Position numbers and translations under genes: made by a program
NCBI GenBank assembly: GCA_029561455.1
Contig: JAKQIY010000065.1
Span: forward strand, 317,608-381,607
DNA: 64,000 nucleotides
Direction of reading: 5' to 3'
DNA from: a bacterium
Lineage (GTDB): Bacteria; Zhuqueibacterota; Zhuqueibacteria; Residuimicrobiales; Krinioviventaceae
Notes under the pieces: model-generated
Databases searched by the model: none
What the model was told of the DNA's origin: nothing
What the model saw: the letters and a program-made list of their open reading frames with translations, nothing else
Shown here: one piece after another, positions 57,881 through 64,000 of the stretch
How the letters are laid out: every line of letters starts with the position of its first letter
Position numbering within the stretch: the stretch's first letter is position 1

Positions 57881-58822
57881 TCAGAAAACCGGAAATAATT
57901 CCTCTATTGTTTGAATATCTTCCGGGGCGATGCTGAACCCGGCCGAACCGAGATTCTCTTCTACCTGGGTCACCCGCCGCGCACCAACAATTGCCGAGGT
58001 TACCGCCGGATGTTTTAACACCCAGGCCACCGCCAATTGACCGATAGTCTTGCCATACTTTTCAGCAATCGGCCGTAATTTTTCTACGCGCTGCATGTTT
58101 TCGCTCAATTTGGGCTCGCGGTATTCGACATTCTTTTTGCGCCAATCGTCGCCGGCCAGTTTGGTAACATCGAAACTGCCGGTCAACATTCCCGAAAACA
58201 TGGGACTGTAAGCCACAACCCCGACTCCGTTTGCCAGGCACCAGGGCAGCGCCTCTTTTTCAATGTCGCGCCGGAACAGGTTGTACTGCGGCTGTAAAGA
58301 ATCGATATGGTGAATTTTTTCGCAGCGCTCCAACAGTTCAACGGAAAAGTTGGAAACGCCCAGCCAGCGGATTTTACCTTCTTTTTTCAGTTTGACCATC
58401 ACTTCCCAGGATTTCTCGACCGGGACTTTTTTATCCGGCCAGTGAAACTGGTACAGATCGATAGTCTCAACCTGCAAGCGCTTCAGGCTGGCTTCCACTT
58501 CATTGCGGATATTTTGCACGGACAGGTCGTTGCGGAACTGCTTTTTGCTGTTCCAGGCCAGGCCGCACTTGGTTGCTATATATACCTTATCGCGTATGCC
58601 TTTGATCGCCTGGCCGACAATCTCTTCGGAATGACCCAGGCCATACACGGCGGCGGTGTCGATCCAGTTAATGCCCAGGTCGATGGCCTTTTGGATTGTG
58701 CGAATGGATTCCTCGTCGTCGGACTGTCCCCAGCCCCAGGCCCAGGGTCCGCCAATTGCCCACGAACCCAGTCCGATTGCGGTCAATTCCGGCCCGTTAC
58801 TGCCCAGTTTCCGTTTTTGCAT
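57881..58822 (-). CDS. Aldo/keto reductase
   Basis: 313 residues with a TIM-barrel oxidoreductase pattern: the catalytic tetrad Asp55 (WIDTAAVYG), Tyr60, Lys85 (YIATKCG) and His127 (LYQFHWPD), with the NADPH-binding site near the C-terminus in TSAIVGARRVTQVEENLG. It reduces aldehydes or ketones with NADPH; the natural substrate cannot be named. AAAGGA precedes the ATG by eight bases. It lies at the border of the repeat-rich region. Confidence 0.92.
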   Translation of the reverse strand: MQKRKLGSNGPELTAIGLGSWAIGGPWAWGWGQSDDEESIRTIQKAIDLGINWIDTAAVYGLGHSEEIVGQAIKGIRDKVYIATKCGLAWNSKKQFRNDLSVQNIRNEVEASLKRLQVETIDLYQFHWPDKKVPVEKSWEVMVKLKKEGKIRWLGVSNFSVELLERCEKIHHIDSLQPQYNLFRRDIEKEALPWCLANGVGVVAYSPMFSGMLTGSFDVTKLAGDDWRKKNVEYREPKLSENMQRVEKLRPIAEKYGKTIGQLAVAWVLKHPAVTSAIVGARRVTQVEENLGSAGFSIAPEDIQTIEELFPVF

Positions 58823-58953
58823 TATTACTGATCCTTTACAATTTCTTCATTATGTTTTTTATCCACAGATTACGCAGATTCCCGCAGATGAAAGGTCCGG
58901 TCCTCGGTTTGGGTCGCCTTACGGAACGCCTCATATCGTGACATGCGTCATCG

Positions 58954-59033
58954 ATTTGTAGGGGTGAAGCATCTGTTCCGTAATTTTCTGCAAACGTATT
59001 CATCTCTTTGCAAAGATGCTTCACCCTTACTGA
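58954..59033. repeat. R1 element, copy a
   Basis: An 80-base element beginning atttgtaggggtgaagcatc and ending with agatgcttcaccc. Its ends form a 13-base perfect inverted repeat (gggtgaagcatct / agatgcttcaccc) around about 40 bases. Very close to copy b at 59149-59228. Non-coding. Confidence 0.85.
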
Positions 59034-59039
59034 GAGGCC

Positions 59040-59145
59040 CGGTCGTCGAGTAGGGTCGTATATATTATCTGCAAAAGAACGAATCCGGCCATACAACAGC
59101 GAAATCTTTAATATGCAATTCCGGCCCATATCGAGACGTGCGCCA
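59040..59145. repeat. R2 element, copy a
   Basis: A 106-base segment (cggtcgtcgagtaggg ... gacgtgcgcca) repeated at 59309-59414 with only a few differences. A degenerate tail of a third copy (catatcgtgacatgcgtca) precedes R1a at 58932. R1 and R2 alternate, pointing to past tandem duplication. Confidence 0.85.
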
Positions 59146-59148
59146 CAA

Positions 59149-59228
59149 ATTTGTAGGGGTGAAGCATCTGTTCCGTAATTTTCTGCAAACGTATCCATAT
59201 CCCGGCAAAGATGCTTCACCCGTACTGA
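59149..59228. repeat. R1 element, copy b
   Basis: Second copy of the 80-base R1 element, 195 bases after the first, with the same 13-base inverted ends. Frames running through both copies encode the same words on the minus strand (TFAENYGTDASPLQI), showing that the frame is a product of the repeat and not a gene. Confidence 0.85.
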
Positions 59229-59308
59229 AATGCTTGTAAATTCGGCTTTCTTGTCCGCGAATAAAAGCGTAATTACTATTCGGGGACCGGTTTATTAAAG
59301 AAGAGCAA

Positions 59309-59414
59309 CGGTCGTCGAGTAGGGCCGTAAATATTTTCTGCAAAAGAACGAATCCGGCTATACAACAGCGAAATCTTTAATATGCAATTCCGGCCCGTAT
59401 CGAGACGTGCGCCA
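59309..59414. repeat. R2 element, copy b
   Basis: Second copy of the R2 element. It is preceded at 59280 by a 21-base block (tcggggaccggtttattaaag) that recurs at 59496-59516, where a degraded start of R2 (cgatagtcgggtaggg) follows. So at least three R2 remnants exist. Confidence 0.8.
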
Positions 59415-59564
59415 AAGTAAAAAGCCTCACGGTATTTTTAGAGCTGTCCCCTCGATACAAAGCACCGCTCCCGCAAGCGGGAACGCTGCTTTTACTCGGG
59501 GACCGGTTTATTAAAGATCAGTAACGATAGTCGGGTAGGGCTTTAATCAAGCCTGCTGCTCTAG

Positions 59565-59761
59565 GAATGCTCTGCTGCCCGCCGGCTTGTCATTTCGAGG
59601 AGCGAAGCGACGAGAAATCTTGCTTCCAGCGTTTATAATCCGGCAAGGGGCAAAAGCCCCTTGTTCTATTAATTGCTTTCACGTCTCACGTTTCACATTT
59701 GCTGCTCGCCCTGGGAATCCATCCCAGGGCGCAATTAAAACAGGACATATTGTCCTGTAAA
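59565..59761. repeat. R4 element, copy a (palindrome mosaic)
   Basis: About 197 bases made of several hairpins in a row: a cell with tcatttcgaggagcgaagc, caaggggcaaaagccccttg (59644-59663), ccctgggaatccatcccaggg and caggacatattgtcctg. The same string occurs at 59852-60049. No open frame. Confidence 0.88.
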
Positions 59762-59851
59762 TTTCAATTGTACAAAACACAGGTTCATATAAATTGTAGG
59801 GTGGGTCTTGACCCACCGCCAGGATAACCTGTAGTATCCTGCTCGCCCTGA

Positions 59852-60049
59852 GAATGCTCTGCTGCCCGCCGGCTTGTCATTTCGAGGAGCGAAGCGACGA
59901 GAAATCTTGCTTCCAGCGTTTATAATCCGGCAAGGGGCAAAAGCCCCTTGTTCTAATAATTGCTTTCACGTCTCACGTTTCACATTTGCTGCTTGCCCTG
60001 GGAATCCATCCCAGGGCGTTCATTAAAACAGGACATATTGTCCTGTAAA
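59852..60049. repeat. R4 element, copy b (palindrome mosaic)
   Basis: Nearly identical direct repeat of 59565-59761, differing at only a handful of bases and small indels, 287 bases apart. It ends 14 bases from the stop of the Yip1 gene. The high identity shows recent duplication or gene conversion. Between the copies a further palindrome gggtgggtcttgacccacc lies near 59799. Confidence 0.88.
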
Positions 60050-60062
60050 ATACCGCAACCCG

Positions 60063-60695
60063 TTATTGCCCCAGCATCCCCTGCGGCGCCAAAAAATAAA
60101 CCAGCAGCAACGCCGGAATACCTACCAGCACAAACGCCAACACCGCCGCAGCGATGCCTCGCCCTACCGAAATCCGGTTCACTTCGGCCAGGCCGATGAA
60201 CAGGATCATCAGGTACCATATCGTTATAACAAAATCAACTGCTGTAAATAATTCAAATAAAAACGACAACGCCGGCTGGGACTCGATAAAGGTTTTGCCG
60301 GTGGTGAACAACTCTTCCCGGAACAGGATATATTTAACGCCCCACAGGGGCAGCGTATAAACGATCGGCGCCCAGGACCAGGCAATGACCGCGCGCACCT
60401 GCTCCCTGGTTGCCGTACCGCCTAACCGCGCCGAGGTCCAGTGCATGACAAACCCGCTGATGTATAACGACAACAAGCCGCCCATCGGTCCGGCCAGCAG
60501 GCAAAGGAAAATTAATGCGCCAAAAGAAAACATATCGCCCATGCCGCGCGCATTGGCCAGGGTTTGGCCGATGCCGCCCAGTATTGCTAAAAAGATCACC
60601 TGGTAACGGGGATTTGTGTCCACAATCCGGCGGATGGTCTCTTTGGGCCTCAGCCAGATCGTTGACCAGGGACTCGGTTCTATTCTTTCATTCAT
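60063..60695 (-). CDS. Yip1 family membrane protein
   Basis: 210 residues with five transmembrane helices (about 30-48, 55-85, 102-125, 142-165, 178-200). The pattern PWSTIWLRPKETIRRIVDTNP before the first helix, and GTATREQVRAVIAWSWAPIV, are typical of bacterial Yip1-domain proteins. Function in bacteria is unknown. Its ATG overlaps the end of the HD gene by eight bases, so the two are coupled. Confidence 0.85.
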   Translation of the reverse strand: MNERIEPSPWSTIWLRPKETIRRIVDTNPRYQVIFLAILGGIGQTLANARGMGDMFSFGALIFLCLLAGPMGGLLSLYISGFVMHWTSARLGGTATREQVRAVIAWSWAPIVYTLPLWGVKYILFREELFTTGKTFIESQPALSFLFELFTAVDFVITIWYLMILFIGLAEVNRISVGRGIAAAVLAFVLVGIPALLLVYFLAPQGMLGQ

Positions 60696-61269
60696 GATTC
60701 TTTCCGTTCTTCAATTCTACAAGCGCAACAAATTCGGCAACCTTGTTCCGAAACCGGGTAAATAGTGAATTATTCATATCCGGTTCCAGGCCATATAATA
60801 TACTATCCACCAGCGCCCGGTAATACCATTTATGCTCTGCATAGCCCCGGCCCAGCCGCGCCCATAAAGACTCGCCCAGTTCGGCATAATCCGCTACAAT
60901 GGAACTGATATTGTGCAGCTTGTCCGCACAGGCCACGTACTTGACCGGCAAAGGCGCAGTTTTCAGTCTTTCGAGCAGCGCCTGTTTGCGCGTTTGCCAG
61001 GAGCTAATCGTTTCGTCATCAGTGCATTGCCAAACGATTGCCGCGACCTGCGCGCCGAATTCCGCTTCCAGTTGCTCTATTGTTACCGGCGTATCCTCCA
61101 CCACATCATGCAGCAACCCGGCGATGACCGTATCCTCGCCGCAGCCCTCGCGCAGCAGCAGCATAGCCACCGCAAAGGGATGGGTGATATAGGGAATATC
61201 CGTGCCCTTGCGTTTCTGTCCGTCATGCGCCCGCGCCGCAAACATGATGGCCTGGTTCAATTTGTCCAT
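60688..61269 (-). CDS. HD-domain hydrolase, SpoT/MESH1-like
   Basis: 193 residues from the ATG at 61269 (a TTG at 61293 is open). The HD domain shows ITHPFAVAMLLLREGCGEDT, the core LLHDVVEDTPVTIEQLEAEFG and VKYVACADKLHNISSI, as in the hydrolase part of RelA/SpoT and in small alarmone hydrolases. It may hydrolyse ppGpp or another nucleotide. No synthetase domain is attached. Coupled to the Yip1 gene by an eight-base overlap. Confidence 0.87.
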   Translation of the reverse strand: MDKLNQAIMFAARAHDGQKRKGTDIPYITHPFAVAMLLLREGCGEDTVIAGLLHDVVEDTPVTIEQLEAEFGAQVAAIVWQCTDDETISSWQTRKQALLERLKTAPLPVKYVACADKLHNISSIVADYAELGESLWARLGRGYAEHKWYYRALVDSILYGLEPDMNNSLFTRFRNKVAEFVALVELKNGKNHE

Positions 61270-62088
61270 ACAATAACTTTTATCTGCTGTCAACCGGTTT
61301 TTTATTTACAAGTTACATGACAAACATAGAAATTCCTGCGTTAAGAATCAAGATGAAAGATAGTTGAAAGTGGATTTTTGTGAGGATAGGTTTTTTGAAT
61401 AATCATTCAGCTATCTGTAAACAGTTGTGAGATGTGTAACGTCAAATGTAAGACAATAAAAGATTATTAATTTTAATATCATCATAAATTTTCATTATTG
61501 ACAATTTGTAATTCTACACGTTGGTAGGTTAGGTCTTTGGCACAATATCTTTACTTAAAAACATGACAATTCGAGCGGAGCGATAAATCTTGCTTTAGGG
61601 TAATGATCGCCCTGAACATCCATGTCCGGGGCGTAAAATGGAGCAGGACATCTTGTCCTGCCGGGTCGCAAGCCCGCTCTACATGTTGAAAGCTGATAGC
61701 TGACAACCGACAACTTTATAAAAAACTTTTCTAGCTTATATAAGCAAATTTTCTTTATTTTAAGCGCCATTAAATATGGATTAAATAACACGGGTGCGGT
61801 GGGATTTTCTTGTATATTATATTACTTGCTATTAAATATTTGGGTTGATTTGAATAGTATTGGCAATTTTTAAGTGAATTGACATAAAACAATCAAAATT
61901 AAAATTATTAGCAAATACTGGGATGCGAGTTTTTTTAGTATTACAGCATACACTGAGGATGCGTGCTTGAAAATACAAAAATCATCTTTTTCTTTTAAGA
62001 AAGTTTACTATATGAAGAAAAAAGATTATTTGTAAATGGAAGATAATAATTATTAGCCAAAACTTGAACATCTTTAAAGGAGGATCCA
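61270..62088. other. Long intergenic region with palindromic modules
   Basis: About 820 bases without a credible gene. From about 61560 to 61715 it holds hairpin modules also present elsewhere at this end: acaattcgagcggagcgata, gccctgaacatccatgtccggggc-type arms, and the 34-base module at 61643-61676. The part from 61720 to 62088 is AT-rich and should hold the promoter of the barrel gene at 62089; a TTGACA lies at 61879 without a clear -10 at the right distance. Confidence 0.6.
61643..61676. repeat. Double hairpin module, copy a
   Basis: Two adjacent hairpins, gcaggacatcttgtcctgc and cgggtcgcaagcccg. The same pair, with cgggccgcaggcccg as second hairpin, recurs at 62899-62932. The compensatory change in the second stem keeps the hairpin, so structure seems to matter. 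Confidence 0.8.
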
Positions 62089-62814
62089 ATGAAGAAAAAT
62101 TTTAATCTTTCTGCCGGTATTGTTTTATTAATCACTTGCCTGTTTATTACCAGTGTAGTCAATGCTCAGGAAATGTCATCCACAGTAATTAGCGACAAAT
62201 CAGAAAACACTCAAGCAATGCAATTCCACATTTTTGATGGTGTTGCAGCGTCTTATTGTATGCCGCTTGTTAAACAGTCTCAATTGCGTTTTACAATCGA
62301 CCTGGCATTTAGCTCGGATACGAAAGATGGAGATACTAAACATACAAATTCAGACACGAATTCATCGTATTACCATAATACGAACAGTTCTCAATCCAAC
62401 ACAGAATATTCAGTTAATTTTGTCGCATCATATATTTATCTGTTAACCTCAAAAAAAGATGTTCGTCCGTTTCTTGGTTTGGGTATTGTTGGCGCTTATG
62501 GTAAATCGACATATAATAATAATACAAACAGTAACAGAACAAACTCAACACTTAGCTATGATGAAAATGAAAATAATTCATCAACCCTGGGAATTGGATT
62601 AAGAGGTACTATGGGATGTGAGGCTTTTATTACTTCAAGGGTTAGTTTGCTGGCAGAATATCAAATATCAGTGCTTCGCAATTGGAATGATAGTGATTAT
62701 TGGAGCAAGTCTACCAATGAGTCTTCTTTTGATCGGTATACCTCAACGTCTAGTTCAGACGGATGGCAAATCAAACTTGATTCAATTCGTTTGGGACTCG
62801 CAGTACACTTTTAA
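62089..62814 (+). CDS. Predicted outer-membrane beta-barrel protein, Asn/Ser-rich loops
   Basis: 241 residues with a signal peptide (cleavage near VNAQ) and alternating strands such as QLRFTIDLAFSS, YSVNFVASYIYLLTSKKDVRPFLGLGIVGAYG and GWQIKLDSIRLGLAVHF, ending in Phe. Loops are rich in Asn, Ser, Thr and Asp (SDTNSSYYHNTNSSQSNT). This suits an eight-stranded OmpA/OmpX-like barrel; no family is assigned. A clear AAAGGAGG lies before the ATG. Codon use is more AT-rich than in the core genes, which may hint at a different origin. Confidence 0.75.
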   Translation: MKKNFNLSAGIVLLITCLFITSVVNAQEMSSTVISDKSENTQAMQFHIFDGVAASYCMPLVKQSQLRFTIDLAFSSDTKDGDTKHTNSDTNSSYYHNTNSSQSNTEYSVNFVASYIYLLTSKKDVRPFLGLGIVGAYGKSTYNNNTNSNRTNSTLSYDENENNSSTLGIGLRGTMGCEAFITSRVSLLAEYQISVLRNWNDSDYWSKSTNESSFDRYTSTSSSDGWQIKLDSIRLGLAVHF

Positions 62815-62843
62815 AAGCGCTGGCTAGCAAGCATCCACTGTTC

Positions 62844-62932
62844 GGACTGGGTCGAAGATCCGACACAGGCGGAGTTGTTCCCCAGTCCGCACAATAATGC
62901 AGGACATCTTGTCCTGCCGGGCCGCAGGCCCG
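62844..62932. repeat. Palindromic modules downstream of the barrel gene
   Basis: A long-armed repeat (ggactggg ... cccagtcc, 62844-62887) is followed by the second copy of the double hairpin module (62899-62932). The rest of 62815-63104 holds no gene; from about 62960 there is another stretch of gtctcacgtctgacgtctc also seen near 59680 and 59967. Confidence 0.75.
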
Positions 62933-63104
62933 ATTTACAAGCAATTCGGAATGGCTTATGGTCTCACGTCTGACGTCTCACGTTTGACTTTTAACAACTG
63001 ACAGCTTTTTCAAAATATTTCTTGCATCTATCCGCAGAATAAACTTACATTCTCCATATTCGATTATAAAGAATTACATTATACGCACAGAGGATGCACG
63101 TTAA

Positions 63105-63488
63105 ATGAAAAATCTCACCAGGCGTCAAATATTCACAATAATATTAATCTCTATCACCGTAATTATTCATCTGGTTGGCCTGGCGCGCTTTCTGAATGAT
63201 AAATATGCGATTTTATACAGGTCCTATTTTTCAGACATTATTATTCCATTTTGCTTCTATTTTATTGTTTCAATAGCCAAAAAACTAAAAATACCAAGAA
63301 CAAGAATAGCGTATTTTCTTTTTGTATTTATCAGCTGTGTTTTAGCTGAGACAGGGCAGTATTTCGGACTGCCAATCCTTGGCCGCACCTTTGATTACCT
63401 GGATATTGGCGCTTATTTATCAGGAACTGCAAGCGCCATAATTGTTGATATATTGATATTTGGAAAAGATCAAACAGCAATTGAATAA
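63105..63488 (+). CDS. Small four-helix membrane protein (DUF2809/VanZ-like)
   Basis: 127 residues with four transmembrane helices (about 8-27, 40-58, 66-84, 102-122). The end of the chain, GQYFGLPILGRTFDYLDIGAYLSG followed by a helix, resembles the conserved finish of DUF2809 or VanZ-type proteins. The function is unknown. A CAGAGGATG sequence lies before the ATG, similar to the CTGAGGATG further upstream of the barrel gene. Confidence 0.65.
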   Translation: MKNLTRRQIFTIILISITVIIHLVGLARFLNDKYAILYRSYFSDIIIPFCFYFIVSIAKKLKIPRTRIAYFLFVFISCVLAETGQYFGLPILGRTFDYLDIGAYLSGTASAIIVDILIFGKDQTAIE

Positions 63489-63549
63489 AGATAGCTACTG
63501 AAAAAAAGTTTGCAGATTGAGTTTGTTGCTTAACACCTTTATATATCAT

Positions 63550-63637
63550 TGTCATTTCGAGCGGAGCGGGAAATCTAGTTTTTCAGGGTTATCATAATAA
63601 AAATTCCTCGTCGCTTCGCTCCTCGGAATGACAAGCA
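63550..63637. repeat. Inverted pair of gtcatttcgag modules
   Basis: A forward module gtcatttcgagcggagcggg and a reverse module (tcctcgtcgcttcgctcctc ... gaatgacaagc) face each other across about 40 bases. The reverse copy matches the R4 module. The pair gives an 88-base element with inverted ends, like a miniature mobile element. Confidence 0.7.
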
Positions 63638-63731
63638 AGGCTGCTCGTTACCCTTCGGGTTGCCGGGCCACAGGCCCAACCTACACACTCCCGTCCAAAT
63701 TGTCCAGACTGTCCACTTTTAAGTTGTAATT

Positions 63732-63861
63732 CAAGGGGCAAAAGCCCCTTGTTCCAAGCTGCACAATGGCAAAGTAACTTATCCTGCCAGGCGGCAGGCA
63801 CGTTCTACTCGCTGAGGGTTGATAGCTTACTTCTGCTCGGACTGGGGATATTCCCCAGTCC
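63732..63861. repeat. Further palindromes before the last gene
   Basis: The R4 hairpin caaggggcaaaagccccttg recurs at 63732-63751, and a near-perfect palindrome ggactggggatattccccag with its complement end at 63839-63861. Region 63489-63911 has no credible gene. Confidence 0.75.
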
Positions 63862-63911
63862 CTCGACATTGGACATTTTAAGAAAAAAATAATGTATGTT
63901 GCATAATTCAC

Positions 63912-63940
63912 TTGACATTACATATATTATTTTGTATCTT
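63912..63940 (+). promoter_or_regulatory. Sigma70-type promoter
   Basis: TTGACA (63912-63917), a 17-base spacer and TATCTT (63935-63940). It lies 30 bases before the start codon of the last gene, with a good ribosome site in between. Confidence 0.75.
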
Positions 63941-63969
63941 CCAGCATTACATTTAATTTGGAGGATACT

Positions 63970-64000
63970 ATGTCTACAAAAATTTCTGAAGAAATATTAA
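63970..64000 (+). CDS. Start of a gene cut by the window edge
   Basis: An ATG preceded by TTGGAGGATACT (GGAGG at good distance) and by a promoter. Only ten codons are visible (MSTKISEEIL), so no family can be named. Confidence 0.7.
   Translation, partial: MSTKISEEIL

Noticed and set aside
58836..59343. Open frames of 127 and 92 codons on the minus strand
   Set aside because: They run through the R1 and R2 repeats, repeat the same words internally, and have no ribosome site or family resemblance.
58954..60049. Possible CRISPR array
   Set aside because: Repeats are 80-200 bases long, of different kinds and irregularly spaced; no short repeat-spacer pattern and no cas gene.
61555..61791. 78-codon open frame on the minus strand
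   Set aside because: It spans the palindromic modules and AT-rich DNA without a ribosome site.

Overview
This 64 kb window looks like a chromosomal segment of a diderm bacterium from the FCB side of the tree (Calditrichota, KSB1, Marinimicrobia or Zixibacteria-like). This placement is an inference. It rests on a complete Bat (aerotolerance) operon, many outer-membrane beta-barrels and lipoproteins, TonB proteins, a YjbH-like barrel, a PorV/FadL-like barrel and tRNA genes without an encoded CCA. No rRNA, CRISPR array, prophage or transposase gene was seen. Nearly every gene from 2.9 to 61.3 kb lies on the minus strand; only the two ends carry plus-strand genes.

Layout. 0-3 kb: end of a thioredoxin-like lipoprotein gene coupled to a small Cys-containing protein, then plus-strand genes for a secreted alpha/alpha-toroid protein and a DHH phosphoesterase. 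2.9-5.4 kb: a HlyD-like protein, a VTC-domain protein and a DUF4956 membrane protein in one operon. 5.9-7 kb: tRNA-Asn and a YhaM-type exoribonuclease. 7-13.6 kb: an envelope cluster with two TonB-domain proteins (one a lipoprotein), three barrels and two lipoproteins that begin with the same Cys-Tyr-Thr. 13.8-24.2 kb: the ten-gene bat/MoxR operon. 24.4-33.4 kb: proteostasis genes (clpB, dnaK, fmdB-like, htrA, a dnaJ-like gene, grpE) with two related palindromic sites upstream of dnaK and of grpE. 33.5-38.3 kb: a membrane zinc peptidase, four small unknown genes, a STAS-HATPase fusion and an acyl-CoA ligase. 38.7-42.3 kb: a NapH-NapG fusion, a Tat-exported DUF362 protein and a TPR protein. 42.3-46.6 kb: tRNA-Leu, secG, tpiA, gapA, class II fba and a comF-like gene. 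46.8-53.9 kb: an outer-membrane barrel, a DJ-1/rubrerythrin fusion, a UVR-motif protein, purQ and a PurS-PurL fusion. 54-58.8 kb: a TonB-dependent receptor coupled to an ECF S component, an AmrS-type radical SAM enzyme and an aldo/keto reductase. 58.8-64 kb: a gene-poor stretch full of dispersed and tandem palindromic repeats, with a Yip1 membrane protein, an HD hydrolase, a barrel, a small membrane protein and the first codons of a further gene.

The most unusual points are: the matching palindromes at the chaperone genes; a DnaJ with half of the usual zinc-binding cysteines; a DJ-1/di-iron protein fusion with a complete metal ligand set; a NapH-NapG fusion with an internal twin-arginine motif; a TonB C-terminal domain placed directly after a lipobox; a PurL carrying two PurS-like repeats; the HlyD-VTC-DUF4956 operon; and the repeat mosaic at the right end. 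None of these proves a wholly new system; they are the places to look first.
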